NCBI GenBank assembly: GCA_910587805.1
Contig: CAJUNM010000009.1
Coordinates: 1-61,031 of the forward strand
Direction of reading: 5' to 3'
DNA length: 61,031 bases
Origin: an uncultured Christensenellaceae bacterium
GTDB taxonomy: Bacteria > Bacillota > Clostridia > Christensenellales > Pumilibacteraceae
Shown piece by piece: positions 1 through 8,628 of the stretch; position 1 is the stretch's first letter, and the number at the start of each line of letters is the position of its first letter. The translations under genes were made by a program, and so were the position numbers. The notes below the pieces were generated by a model. It was not told where the DNA came from. It ran no database searches and saw nothing but the letters and a program-made list of their open reading frames with translations.

Positions 1-2
1 TT

Positions 3-143
3 TATCCCGAAGGGGAGAGCGAAATGCCCTTAAAATCTATGAAATTCAACTTTCCCGTGTACAAAGACGGGAAAGAGGTACGGGAAATCTTTTTGAATAA
101 CAGCACAAACGTCGAGACGCTGTTATGCTTGGAACGAATGTGA
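3..143 (+). CDS. C-terminal end of an unrecognised protein (partial)
   Basis: Frame 3 is open from the window edge to a TGA at 141-143. It reads as plausible protein of mixed composition, ending NVETLLCLERM. The other two forward frames stop at about base 33 or carry a very Arg-rich reading, so this is the best coding frame. The ending faintly recalls the VETVVLMSR-type C-termini of some methyltransferases, but 46 residues are too few to name a family. Between it and the next gene lies a 22-codon ATG frame (157-225) without a convincing ribosome site. Confidence 0.4.
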   Translation, partial: YPEGESEMPLKSMKFNFPVYKDGKEVREIFLNNSTNVETLLCLERM

Positions 144-267
144 TCGGGTTGATTTTATGAGCGACGTGTTTTGCAAAAGCGATCTGCGCATAAAAAATTT
201 GCGCGAACGGTTGAGTAAAATATAGATTTGTTGTTTGCGAAAATCATCGGCGCGCCCGATAATCTCT

Positions 268-297
268 TTGACATTGGGCGCGGTTAAGTGTTATAAT
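268..297 (+). promoter_or_regulatory. Consensus vegetative promoter giving a leaderless start
   Basis: TTGACA at 268-273, an 18-nt spacer and TATAAT at 292-297. The -10 ends 6 nt before the ATG at 304, where +1 is expected, so the acetyltransferase mRNA should have no 5' leader. No Shine-Dalgarno sequence precedes 304. Confidence 0.75.
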
Positions 298-303
298 GTT
301 AAT

Positions 304-882
304 ATGTCGGAATACTCGATCAAAAACGGTTTCAAAGGTTTCGGTAAAGAAACTCTCGTCACGGAACGGCTCATATTACGACCGTGGCGCGAGAGCGACG
401 CCGAAGATTTATACGAGTACGCAAAAGATCCCGTTATCGGCGAGCGCACGGGTTTTGTACCGCATAAAAGTGTGGAAGACACTATCGAGGTATTGCTGCG
501 CAAAGGACTTATGTGCGAGTACAACCGTGCCGTGTGTCTTAAGGACGGCAAAGCGATAGGCAGTATAGGGCTTATCAACCATGACGGAACCCCCGAAATA
601 GGGTATTGGCTCGGTAAGCCGTTTTGGGGACAGGGACTGATCCCCGAAGCCGTTAGACGCGTTGCCGTGTACGTGTTCGACGTGCTCGGCGCAAACAAAT
701 TGTATTGCGGATATTTCGACGGCAACGTCAATTCGCGGCGCGTCTCGGAAAAGTGCGGCTTTATATACAGCCATACCGAATACGACAAACTGTGGGAGGC
801 TACGGGCAAGATAGTTACCGAGCATTTCACTGTTCTCGACAGAGCGAAGTTTGAGCAAAACCGTGTTTTTTACGAAAATTAA
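304..882 (+). CDS. GNAT-family N-acetyltransferase (RimJ/RimL type)
   Basis: A 192-residue acetyltransferase of the RimJ/RimL-like GNAT group, which moves the acetyl group of acetyl-CoA to an amine, often a protein N-terminus or a small molecule. The N-terminal TERLILRPWRESDAEDLY and the central GYWLGKPFWGQGLIPEA, which carries the CoA-pyrophosphate loop, are typical; they are followed by the NVNSRRVSEKCGF helix seen in most members. The frame can be extended to a TTG at 235, but that would put the perfect promoter inside the gene, so I choose the ATG at 304, where transcription is expected to start. The substrate cannot be told. The malic enzyme gene follows 26 nt downstream in the same direction. 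Confidence 0.85.
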   Translation: MSEYSIKNGFKGFGKETLVTERLILRPWRESDAEDLYEYAKDPVIGERTGFVPHKSVEDTIEVLLRKGLMCEYNRAVCLKDGKAIGSIGLINHDGTPEIGYWLGKPFWGQGLIPEAVRRVAVYVFDVLGANKLYCGYFDGNVNSRRVSEKCGFIYSHTEYDKLWEATGKIVTEHFTVLDRAKFEQNRVFYEN

Positions 883-908
883 AACACGCTATATTATGAG
901 GAAATACT

Positions 909-2081
909 ATGGACGTTTACGAAAAATCACTGCAAAAGCATTACGAATGGGCGGGCAAGCTCGAAGTCACGCTTCGCGCGCCCGTAAACTCTCTCGACGA
1001 TCTCGCGTTATGCTATACCCCCGGCGTGTCGCGCGCTTGTACCGAGATAGCCAAGGATAAAACGAAGTCGTACGAACTCACCGGCAGACACAATTCCGTT
1101 GCCGTCGTTACGGACGGTACGGCGGTGCTCGGTTTGGGCGATATAGGACCGGAAGCGGCGATGCCGGTTATGGAAGGCAAGTGCGCGCTGTTCAAGGCGT
1201 TTGCGGGCATCGATGCGGTACCGCTCTGTCTCGACACCAAGGACGCCGACGAGATAGTAAACATAGTCGCGGCGGTCTCGAAAAGTTACGGCGGTATAAA
1301 TCTCGAGGATATATCCGCGCCGCGCTGCTTCGAGATAGAGCGCAGACTCAAGGAAAAATGCGATATTCCCGTATTCCACGACGATCAGCACGGCACGGCT
1401 ATAGTGGCGGCGGCTGCGCTTTTGAATGCGTTGCGCGTTGTTAAAAAGAACATAGGCGACGTACGCGTCGTTATAAACGGCGCGGGCAGCGCAGGCATAG
1501 CCATAGCCAAGTTCTTTATGGAAATGGGCGCGGGCGACGTTGTGTGCGTCGATAAATGCGGAGTGCTCGTCGCGGGCGAGAATTACGCCAATCATGCGCA
1601 TGAGGAAATAGCCGCGGTTACCAATAAGACGAAGATCTGCGGCACGCTCGCCGACGCAATTCGCGGCGCGGACGTGTTTTTGGGCGTTTCCGCGCCGAAA
1701 ATAGTCACGAAAGACATGATACGCTCGATGGCGAAAGATCCGATAGTATTCCCGCTCGCAAACCCCGTTCCCGAGATAACGCGTGCGGAGGCGATAGAGG
1801 CGGGCGCGGCGGTAGTGGGTACGGGCGCGTCCAATCAGCCCAACCAGATAAACAACGTGCTCATGTTCCCCGGAATATTCCGCGGCGCGCTCGATGCGCG
1901 CGCGAGCGACATCAACGCGCAAATGCAGCGCGCGGCGGCGCATGCGCTTGCGGGGCTTGTGACGGACGCGGAGCTGAATGCGGATTACATTTTGCCTTCG
2001 CCGCTCGATAAGCGCGTGGTAAGCACGGTGTCGGCGGCGGTCGAGCAAGCCGCGCACGAAAGCGGCGTTGCGAGAAAGTAA
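909..2081 (+). CDS. NAD(P)-dependent malic enzyme
   Basis: Decarboxylates L-malate to pyruvate and CO2 with reduction of NAD(P). The 390-residue length fits the short bacterial malic enzymes without the phosphotransacetylase extension of MaeB. Visible landmarks are LALCYTPGVSRAC near the N-terminus, the substrate-site segment GPEAAMPVMEGK, the metal-site segment NLEDISAPRCFEIERRL with PVFHDDQHGTA, the Rossmann loop VINGAGSAGIA at about 190 and GTGASNQPNQINN near 300. A GAGG ribosome site lies a few bases before the ATG. It probably shares the acetyltransferase promoter; only a weak inverted repeat (about 2100-2120) follows before lon. Cofactor preference cannot be read with certainty. Confidence 0.93.
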   Translation: MDVYEKSLQKHYEWAGKLEVTLRAPVNSLDDLALCYTPGVSRACTEIAKDKTKSYELTGRHNSVAVVTDGTAVLGLGDIGPEAAMPVMEGKCALFKAFAGIDAVPLCLDTKDADEIVNIVAAVSKSYGGINLEDISAPRCFEIERRLKEKCDIPVFHDDQHGTAIVAAAALLNALRVVKKNIGDVRVVINGAGSAGIAIAKFFMEMGAGDVVCVDKCGVLVAGENYANHAHEEIAAVTNKTKICGTLADAIRGADVFLGVSAPKIVTKDMIRSMAKDPIVFPLANPVPEITRAEAIEAGAAVVGTGASNQPNQINNVLMFPGIFRGALDARASDINAQMQRAAAHALAGLVTDAELNADYILPSPLDKRVVSTVSAAVEQAAHESGVARK

Positions 2082-2146
2082 TGCGTTATGCGCGATTAAA
2101 CGACAAAAGCCGTTTTATCGATCGGAACTACTCACGGTTAAAACAG

Positions 2147-2175
2147 TTGAAAATTTTCCGCAAATGTGCTATAAT
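2147..2175 (+). promoter_or_regulatory. lon promoter
   Basis: TTGAAA at 2147-2152, 17-nt spacer, TATAAT at 2170-2175. The leader of about 38 nt contains a 7-bp hairpin (AGATCGG / CCGATCT, 2188-2204). There is no CIRCE-type inverted repeat, so HrcA control of lon is not supported. Confidence 0.75.
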
Positions 2176-2219
2176 AGATAGCAGAAAAGATCGGTTGCCG
2201 ATCTGTCGATAATAAGAGA

Positions 2220-4577
2220 ATGAATATGGATAACAGCGCATTTACAAATCCCGACGAAGGTAAAGACGTTCGTTCGGTCAAAACGTACAAAATGATAGCG
2301 TTTCGCGGAAACGTCGTATTCCCGGGACAATCGGTGCATTTCGATCTGTCACGCGATAAGTCGTACAATGCCATCACTCAAGCTATAGAAACGGGCGAGA
2401 GCGTGTTTTTGGTTTCGCAAAAGCGCGCCACAGCGACCAACCCCGCGCCGCAGGATATTTATCGCGTGGGCGTGCTCGCCACGATCAAGCAGGCGCAGCG
2501 GCTTCCGGGCGACGCGTTGCGCGTTGTGTTCGTAGCGGATAGGCGCATGGAAATAGACAGATACGTGTCGCTCAATCCGTATTTCGAGGTAACGCTGCGC
2601 GAGTACGGCTACGAACCGGACGATCCGTTGTATTTCGAGGCGGTCAAGCGGCGTTTGGAAGAACAGTACAAGGAATTTCGCCGCATCGATATGAAGATGC
2701 CGGGCGATGTGCTGAGCACGCTTTCCGTAGACGACGGCGAACGGTTCGTATCGACCATAGCTAATTACGTGATATCGTCCGACGCCGAAAAGCAAAACGT
2801 ATTGCAAATGCGCAAGCTGTCCGAGCAGTTTGAAAAAATACTCGAAGTGCTCGTAAACGAGAGCGAGATCCGCGCAATAGAAAAACGCGTCTCGGCAAAG
2901 GTGCGTCAAAACATAGACAAGAACCAGCGCGAATACTACGTACGCGAGCAGATCAAAGCGTTAAAGCAAGAGATAGGCGAGGACGTCGACGAGATAGCCG
3001 AGCTTCGCGAAAAGCTCAAAGCGGCGCAGTCCGACATGCCGGAGCTTGCTTATTCCAAAGCCGAAAAAGAAATAGCGCGGCTCGAGAAAATGAACCCGTC
3101 TACGCCCGAGGCGACCGTCGCGCGCGCGTACATCGAGCTTATTCTCGAAATGCCGTGGAAAAAATCGACCGATGACGACATTGCGCTCGACAAGGCGCGC
3201 AAGGTCCTCAACGAGGATCATTACGGGCTTGAGAAAGTTAAAGAGCGTATACTCGAGTATCTTGCCGTTTACAAACTGACGCGCAATTTCAAAGCGCCGA
3301 TACTCTGTTTTGTCGGACCTCCGGGCGTAGGTAAAACGTCGATAGTGCGGTCGATCGCGCGCGCCGTCGGCAAAGAACTCGTCACCATGTCGCTCGGCGG
3401 CATACACGACGAGGCGGAAATACGCGGACACCGCAGAACGTACGTCGCGGCTATGCCGGGCAGAATAATAAACGGCATACGTCAAGCCGGCGTAAATAAT
3501 CCCGTGTTCTTGCTCGACGAAATAGACAAGATGACGAGCGACATCCACGGCGATCCGTCGAGCGCGATGCTCGAGGTTCTCGATCCGAATCAGAACTATA
3601 ATTTCAAAGACAACTATCTCGACATGCCGTTCGATCTGAGCAACGTCATGTTCGTTACCACGGCAAACTCGCTCGATCCCATACACCCCGCGTTGTTGGA
3701 CAGGCTCGAGGTGATAGAACTTTCGGGTTATACCTACGACGAAAAATTGCAGATAGCGAAGCGCTACTTAAAACCCAAAGAGATCGAGGCGAACGGGCTT
3801 GGCGGCGTTAAAGTGGAAATGAGCGACGCCGTGATCATGAATATAATATCCGCATACACGCGCGAGAGCGGCGTGCGTAACCTCGAACGGGAGATCGCTA
3901 CGGTCATGCGCAAGATCGCATTGAAAGCGGTAGAGCAAAAAGAGCCTATGTCCTCGTTCAAAGTCACGAAAAAAGAAGTTGCGGAATTTTTGGGCCCGCC
4001 CAAATTCAAAGACGTTTCGGTCGTGGAAAACGACGAAGTGGGCGTGGCTACGGGGCTTGCATGGACGAGCGTAGGCGGCGTTACGCTGAGCATTGAAGCG
4101 GCTATCATAAAAGACGGCAAGGGCGAGATAAAGCTAACGGGCAGTCTCGGCGACGTTATGAAAGAATCGTGCATGACAGCGCTTACGCTCGTGCGTTCGC
4201 GCGCCGACGAATACGGCATCGATCCCGAGGTATTTACCAAAAGCGATATGCACTTGCATTTTCCCGAGGGCGCTACGCCCAAGGACGGACCGAGCGCGGG
4301 CATTACGGTAGCTACGGCGTTGATGTCTGCGTTCTCGGGCAAAAAGGTTGCGCACGACGTCACTATGACGGGCGAGGTCACTTTGCGCGGCAAAGTGCTC
4401 GCGATAGGAGGACTTAAGGAAAAATCGCTTGCGGCGTTCCGTGCCGGATTTAAGCGTTTGATCATTCCGCGCGAAAACGAAAAAGACCTTCCCGACATTC
4501 CTGCGGAAGTAAAGGAAAAACTCGCAATAATCCCCGTCGGCACGATCGACGAGGTGTTTGCGGCGGCATTGATATGA
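2220..4577 (+). CDS. lon: ATP-dependent protease Lon
   Basis: Cytoplasmic ATP-dependent serine protease that degrades misfolded and selected regulatory proteins. At 785 residues it has the full-length bacterial LonA plan: an N-terminal substrate-binding LON domain, a coiled linker around 200-280, an AAA+ module with Walker A GPPGVGKTS near 366 and Walker B LLDEIDK, and a C-terminal protease domain with the catalytic serine in KDGPSAGIT near 690 and a downstream Lys in the dyad. The start could be either of two ATGs (2220 or 2226); the ribosome site is weak (AAGAGA). The last 4 nt overlap engB, the classic lon-engB pairing of Firmicutes, so the two are co-transcribed. Confidence 0.97.
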   Translation: MNMDNSAFTNPDEGKDVRSVKTYKMIAFRGNVVFPGQSVHFDLSRDKSYNAITQAIETGESVFLVSQKRATATNPAPQDIYRVGVLATIKQAQRLPGDALRVVFVADRRMEIDRYVSLNPYFEVTLREYGYEPDDPLYFEAVKRRLEEQYKEFRRIDMKMPGDVLSTLSVDDGERFVSTIANYVISSDAEKQNVLQMRKLSEQFEKILEVLVNESEIRAIEKRVSAKVRQNIDKNQREYYVREQIKALKQEIGEDVDEIAELREKLKAAQSDMPELAYSKAEKEIARLEKMNPSTPEATVARAYIELILEMPWKKSTDDDIALDKARKVLNEDHYGLEKVKERILEYLAVYKLTRNFKAPILCFVGPPGVGKTSIVRSIARAVGKELVTMSLGGIHDEAEIRGHRRTYVAAMPGRIINGIRQAGVNNPVFLLDEIDKMTSDIHGDPSSAMLEVLDPNQNYNFKDNYLDMPFDLSNVMFVTTANSLDPIHPALLDRLEVIELSGYTYDEKLQIAKRYLKPKEIEANGLGGVKVEMSDAVIMNIISAYTRESGVRNLEREIATVMRKIALKAVEQKEPMSSFKVTKKEVAEFLGPPKFKDVSVVENDEVGVATGLAWTSVGGVTLSIEAAIIKDGKGEIKLTGSLGDVMKESCMTALTLVRSRADEYGIDPEVFTKSDMHLHFPEGATPKDGPSAGITVATALMSAFSGKKVAHDVTMTGEVTLRGKVLAIGGLKEKSLAAFRAGFKRLIIPRENEKDLPDIPAEVKEKLAIIPVGTIDEVFAAALI

Positions 4578-5167
4578 TCGTTAAATCGGCAAGCTTTGTA
4601 AAGAGCTTTCAAAATGCGGATATGCTCGAAGGGTACGCGCCGCAGATTTGCGTCGCGGGCAGATCGAACTGCGGCAAATCGTCGCTATTGAATATGCTCA
4701 TGGGTGCAAAGCTGTGCAAAACGTCGCAAACGCCCGGGCGTACCCGATTGATCAATGTTTTTTCGGTGATAGCCGAAAAAACATTCTATTTCGTAGACCT
4801 TCCCGGCTACGGGTTTCACGCCGCGCAAAAATCGATAGGCGACGAGTTCGGCGCGCGTACCGAAAAATATTTTCATGTGTGCAACGATATAGCGCAAGTA
4901 CTGTGCTTAATGGATATTCGCCGCGATCCGTCCGAACTCGATAAAACGCTGATAAACTTTTTACGCGAACTCGGACTGCCGTTCACGGTCGTACTTACCA
5001 AATCGGATAAACTGAGCAAATCCAAAGCCGCTGCCGCGCGCTTGAGCATAGCCGCCGCGCTCGGGCTTGCGCGAGATAATCTCATAGTAACGAGTTCGCA
5101 CAACGGCGGTGGCAAACAGCAATTGCTCGACAGAATAGAAAGCGTGTTGGAGACGTGCGGACTATGA
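4574..5167 (+). CDS. engB: Ribosome-biogenesis GTPase EngB (YsxC)
   Basis: An essential small GTPase used in large ribosomal subunit assembly. The 197-residue length is typical. G1 is GRSNCGKSS (about 30-38), the switch segment has TPGRTRLIN, G3 is DLPGYG, G4 is TKSDK near 140 and the C-terminal SSHNGGGKQQLL corresponds to G5. The start ATG overlaps the lon stop (ATGA), and the gene itself overlaps the next gene by another ATGA at 5164-5167, so translation of all three is probably coupled. Confidence 0.96.
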   Translation: MIVKSASFVKSFQNADMLEGYAPQICVAGRSNCGKSSLLNMLMGAKLCKTSQTPGRTRLINVFSVIAEKTFYFVDLPGYGFHAAQKSIGDEFGARTEKYFHVCNDIAQVLCLMDIRRDPSELDKTLINFLRELGLPFTVVLTKSDKLSKSKAAAARLSIAAALGLARDNLIVTSSHNGGGKQQLLDRIESVLETCGL

Positions 5168-5856
5168 AAATTTACGCCGTTTCCGATCTGCATTTGTCGA
5201 TCAATAATCCTAAGCCGATGAACGTTTTCGGTGCGGTTTGGGATAATTACTTGGACGATATAGAAAATTCGCTTGCGGACTTGAGCGATGACGATCTTGT
5301 GCTTTCGGCGGGCGATACGAGCTGGGCGATGACGCTCGACGCCGCCGTGCCCGATCTCGAATACATAGGGCGATTGCCCGGTAAAAAAGTGATCATTCGC
5401 GGAAACCACGATTATTGGTGGAAGGGAATAGGCGCGGTGCGTCAGGTATTGCCGAAAGGCGTTTTCGCAGTGCAAAACGACTGTATACGTTTCGGCGACG
5501 TGCTCGTTTGCGGCAGCCGCGGTTGGAGCGCGGACGACAAGAGCGAGGACGGCAAACGCTTGTTCGCCCGAGAACTGATCCGCATGGAAATGTCGCTCGC
5601 GTGCGCGCAAAAACAGCGACTCGATGCCGACAGCGTGATATTCATGATCCACTATCCGCCGTTCAACGCGCGGTACGAGGATAGCGAAGTGACCGCACTG
5701 TTCAAACGATACGACGTCAACGCCGTGGTTTACGGACATATTCACGGCAAGGACGTGCGCTCTACGCCGATAGTGTATAAGAACGGAATACCGTATTATC
5801 TGACTTCGTGCGATCAAATCAAGAATAAAGCAGTGGAAATAAAGCTCAACAAATAA
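5164..5856 (+). CDS. Calcineurin-like metallophosphoesterase
   Basis: A 230-residue soluble phosphoesterase of the calcineurin fold with all metal-site blocks in order: SDLHLS (residues 7-12), SAGDTSW (about 47), RGNHDYWW (about 80), IHYPPF (about 162) and YGHIHG (about 187). The paired Asp, Asn and His residues should bind two divalent metals. Proteins of this type often stand next to engB and lon in Clostridia, but their substrate is not established. I start at the ATG overlapping the engB stop; a GTG three codons upstream is less likely. A strong two-way terminator follows directly. Confidence 0.9.
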   Translation: MKIYAVSDLHLSINNPKPMNVFGAVWDNYLDDIENSLADLSDDDLVLSAGDTSWAMTLDAAVPDLEYIGRLPGKKVIIRGNHDYWWKGIGAVRQVLPKGVFAVQNDCIRFGDVLVCGSRGWSADDKSEDGKRLFARELIRMEMSLACAQKQRLDADSVIFMIHYPPFNARYEDSEVTALFKRYDVNAVVYGHIHGKDVRSTPIVYKNGIPYYLTSCDQIKNKAVEIKLNK

Positions 5857-5890
5857 AAAGAGATAAAGCCCCAAACGCTTTATCTCTTTT
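5856..5890. terminator. Bidirectional terminator between converging genes
   Basis: AAAAGAGATAAAGC (5856-5869) pairs perfectly with GCTTTATCTCTTTT (5877-5890) across a 7-nt loop. The A-tract on one side and U-tract on the other let it serve both the phosphoesterase (+) and ilvA (-). Confidence 0.85.
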
Positions 5891-5907
5891 CAATTCGGGA
5901 TTCTTAA

Positions 5908-7098
5908 TTACAACAAAATATATCCCGCGGTCTTGAACGCGTCGAATACGCGCGCTCCGTGTTCTGCTCCCGATACTTCGCATGTGATATGCAGTATGGT
6001 CTCGTTGAGAGAGAGTTCTGCGTTTACGCGGTCGTACTGTATGGCTATAACGTTCGCACCGTTGCGGGCGAGTATGCGGCTGACGTCCTCGAGCGAGCCG
6101 GGTTTATCGGAAAGCACGACCGACAGTCGTATCTGTCTGCCTCGGCTGATAAGACCTTTTTCTATTATCTTGTGGATAAAACTGACGTCTATGTTTCCGC
6201 CGGATAGCACGCATATCGTTTTTTTGCCCGTAAAATCGTACCTTCCGCAAATCGCCGCCGCAAGCCCCGCCGCGCCTGCGGGTTCGACTATCTCTTTTGC
6301 GCGCTCGATAAGCGCGATGATTGCCGAGGCTATCTCGTTATCCGAAACGGTAAGCATATCGTCGACATACTTGTTTATATATTTCATGGTTATATCGCCG
6401 GGGCGTTTTACGGCAATGCCGTCGGCGATCGTGAATATTTTGTTTAGCTCGGTCGTTTCGCGCTTGAACGAACGAGCTATCGCCGCCGCGCCTTCCGCTT
6501 GCACTCCGTATACTTTGGCGTGCGGCATAACGCTTTTTACCGCAAGCGCGACGCCCGCCAAAAGTCCGCCGCCGCCCGCGGGAACAAGCACTGCGTCGGC
6601 GTCGGGCAGGTCGTCGAACAATTCAAGCCCGACCGTGCCTTGACCGGCAATGATATCCTCGTCGTCGAAAGGCGGGATAAAAACGCCGCCCTGCGCTTTG
6701 CAATCGGATATTGCGCGCGCTTGCGCGTCGTCGAATACGTCGCCGTGCAGCACGACTTTTGCGCCGTAACCTTCGGTAGCGGAAATTTTGGCGATAGGCG
6801 TGGACAGCGGCATATATATAACCGACTCGATTCCGCGCCGCGTCGCCGAGTACGCCACGCCCTGCGCGTGATTGCCCGCCGAGCAACTGAAAACTTTGCA
6901 GCCCTCTTTAAGCTCGAGCTTCGATATTTTATTGAACGCGCCGCGCACCTTGAACGATCCCGTCTTTTGCAGATTTTCGCACTTAAGATATACGTCGCCT
7001 CCGGTCAGTCTCGAAAATGTGTCCGACCGTTCCAAAGGCGTATGATGCACAGTGCCGAGCAGCCGCTCGCGTGCTTTTTTTATCTCGTTAATTTCCAT
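5908..7098 (-). CDS. ilvA: Threonine ammonia-lyase (PLP-dependent, C-terminal ACT)
   Basis: Converts L-threonine to 2-oxobutanoate and ammonia, either the first step toward isoleucine or a catabolic route. The PLP lysine is in the GSFKVRGA motif near residue 55, the phosphate-binding loop is the glycine run VPAGGGGLLAG, and SCSAGNHAQGV is the substrate-carboxylate loop. The last 75 residues form one ACT domain (LSVVLSDKPGSLEDVSRIL), the 400-residue architecture of TdcB/short IlvA enzymes, not the long E. coli IlvA. I take the ATG at 7098 because a perfect promoter puts +1 there; the upstream ATG at 7104 would lie before the transcript starts. No other isoleucine genes are nearby, so its role stays open. 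Confidence 0.93.
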   Translation of the reverse strand: MEINEIKKARERLLGTVHHTPLERSDTFSRLTGGDVYLKCENLQKTGSFKVRGAFNKISKLELKEGCKVFSCSAGNHAQGVAYSATRRGIESVIYMPLSTPIAKISATEGYGAKVVLHGDVFDDAQARAISDCKAQGGVFIPPFDDEDIIAGQGTVGLELFDDLPDADAVLVPAGGGGLLAGVALAVKSVMPHAKVYGVQAEGAAAIARSFKRETTELNKIFTIADGIAVKRPGDITMKYINKYVDDMLTVSDNEIASAIIALIERAKEIVEPAGAAGLAAAICGRYDFTGKKTICVLSGGNIDVSFIHKIIEKGLISRGRQIRLSVVLSDKPGSLEDVSRILARNGANVIAIQYDRVNAELSLNETILHITCEVSGAEHGARVFDAFKTAGYILL

Positions 7099-7104
7099 TA
7101 ACAT

Positions 7105-7133
7105 ATTATATATTGTAGCCGCGAAAATGTCAA
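7105..7133 (-). promoter_or_regulatory. ilvA promoter, leaderless
   Basis: On the minus strand, TTGACA (7133-7128), 17-nt spacer, TATAAT (7110-7105), then 6 nt and ATG at 7098. All twelve consensus bases match. No ribosome-binding site precedes either possible ATG. Confidence 0.85.
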
Positions 7134-7233
7134 TGCTTTGACGCTCGCGTCGAGTAAAGTACAGATTTTGAGCGTCTCGAACACGAATATGTAAAAAAAT
7201 ATTAAAATTTTTTCAAAAAATGGGCAAAAAGGG

Positions 7234-7262
7234 TTGAAAGTGGTCAGCAAATGGTGTATAAT
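7234..7262 (+). promoter_or_regulatory. mraZ promoter with MraZ-box-like repeats
   Basis: TTGAAA at 7234-7239, 17-nt spacer, TATAAT at 7257-7262. G-rich repeats overlap it: TGGGC (7221), AGGGT (7230), AAAGTGG (7237-7243) and AAATGGT (7249-7255), spaced near 10 bp. MraZ is known to bind arrays of such short TGG-containing repeats at its own promoter, so autoregulation is likely. The mraZ ribosome site AAAGGAG follows. Confidence 0.7.
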
Positions 7263-7301
7263 GGAAATATCGAACGCTAAAGAGTATGCAAAGGAGCGCA
7301 A

Positions 7302-7718
7302 ATGTTCACCGGTACGTTCAGACATCAATTAGACGAAAAGGGACGGGTAAGAATACCCGTCGGTTTTCGCAAAGAATTGGGCGCGAACGTAAAGATGTAC
7401 GTGCACGTTGCGGACTGTCTCATGGTGTATCCCGAAAAGGACTATGCCAACGTGGTCGAAAAGCGGTTCAAGGATATAGATATACTTGACCTCGACATGG
7501 AAGAGCAGCGCCGCCTGATCTTTTCGCGCACGCAAGACGGCGAGGTGGACAAGCAGGGCAGAGTTTTGCTAAACACCAATCTCGCCAAGCTCGTCGGCAT
7601 AGAGCGCAACATAGTTTCGATCGGGGCTATGGATCACGTGGAAATATGGGACGAGGCGACGTTCGACAAATACATGGCGGAACTCGACGAACGGATCGGG
7701 CGAACCAAAAAGAAATAG
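7302..7718 (+). CDS. mraZ: Transcriptional regulator MraZ
   Basis: The DNA-binding AbrB-fold protein that opens the division and cell wall cluster and commonly represses it. The protein is 138 residues, close to the usual 140-145. Two tandem SpoVT/AbrB-like halves are visible: FRHQLDEKGRVRIPVGFR at residues 5-22 and the matching TQDGEVDKQGRVLLNTNL near 78-96, each with the DxxGR turn. An AAAGGAG ribosome site stands 6 nt before the ATG. rsmH begins 2 nt after the stop. Confidence 0.96.
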   Translation: MFTGTFRHQLDEKGRVRIPVGFRKELGANVKMYVHVADCLMVYPEKDYANVVEKRFKDIDILDLDMEEQRRLIFSRTQDGEVDKQGRVLLNTNLAKLVGIERNIVSIGAMDHVEIWDEATFDKYMAELDERIGRTKKK

Positions 7719-7720
7719 CC

Positions 7721-8617
7721 ATGTATCACATACCCGTTATGAAGGACGAAACCGTCGGCGCGTTGAGAGTGGAAAGGGACAAAACATATCTCGACTGTAC
7801 GCTCGGCGGCGGCGGGCACACGGGCGCGGTGATCGCGCTCGGCGGCAACGTCGTAGCCATAGATCGCGACAGCGACGCGATAGATTACTGCAAATCGCAT
7901 ATCACTGGCAACGTCACGTACATTAAAGGTCAATACGAAAACGCGGTATCATTGTTGCGCGGAGCGGGCATAGAGCGCATTGCGGGCGCAATGATGGACC
8001 TCGGCGTGTCGTCAAAGCAGTTGGACGATCCGTCGCGCGGATTCTCTTATCGGTTCGACAGTCCGCTCGATATGCGCATGGATAAGAACCAAAAGCTCAC
8101 GGCGGCGGACGTGGTAAACGGTTACGGACCGCGCGAGCTTGCGGACATTTTGCGCAAGTACGGCGAGGAAAGTTTTGCAAAGCGAATAGCGGACGCGATA
8201 GTGCGTCGGCGCGAGAAAGCCAAGATCGAAACGACGGGCGAACTCGGCAAGATCGTTTGCGACAGCGTACCGTACCGCAAGAGCGGACATCCCGCAAAAA
8301 AGACTTTTCAAGCGATACGCATAGAGGTCAACGGCGAGCTTAAAGGACTGTACGACGCGATATGCGGCGTATTCGGTCTGATAGAAAAAGGCGGACGGCT
8401 CGCGGTAATAAGCTTTCATTCGCTCGAGGACAGGATAGTAAAAGCCGCGTTTAAGGAATTTGCGACCGACTGCGTTTGTCCTCCGTCGTTCCCCGTATGC
8501 GTGTGCAATCACCGCGCTACAGGCAAGCAGATATCACGTATCAAACCCTCGGACGAGGAAATCAAGCATAACCCGCGCAGCGAAAGCGCAACGCTTCGGG
8601 TCATCGAAAAACTTTAG
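7721..8617 (+). CDS. rsmH: 16S rRNA (cytosine-1402-N4)-methyltransferase
   Basis: Uses S-adenosylmethionine to methylate C1402 in the 16S rRNA decoding centre. Length 298 aa is usual. The N-terminus YHIPVMKDE, the SAM loop DCTLGGGGHTG (about 27-37), GAMMDLGVSSKQLDDPSRGFS and DMRMD near 110-125, and the C-terminal VISFHSLEDRIVK block are all diagnostic. The frame is open upstream inside mraZ, but ATG 7721 aligns with the family N-terminus and sits 2 nt after the mraZ stop. Confidence 0.97.
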   Translation: MYHIPVMKDETVGALRVERDKTYLDCTLGGGGHTGAVIALGGNVVAIDRDSDAIDYCKSHITGNVTYIKGQYENAVSLLRGAGIERIAGAMMDLGVSSKQLDDPSRGFSYRFDSPLDMRMDKNQKLTAADVVNGYGPRELADILRKYGEESFAKRIADAIVRRREKAKIETTGELGKIVCDSVPYRKSGHPAKKTFQAIRIEVNGELKGLYDAICGVFGLIEKGGRLAVISFHSLEDRIVKAAFKEFATDCVCPPSFPVCVCNHRATGKQISRIKPSDEEIKHNPRSESATLRVIEKL

Positions 8618-8628
8618 GAAGGTGAATC

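Noticed and set aside
157..225. 22-codon ATG frame between the first two genes
   Set aside because: No ribosome site and no similarity that I recognise; too short to support.
235..303. TTG at 235 as the acetyltransferase start
   Set aside because: It would place a perfect promoter inside the gene, and the added residues are not typical of the family.
1008..2057. 349-codon minus-strand frame in the malic enzyme gene
   Set aside because: Arg/Tyr-rich mirror of a clear enzyme gene.
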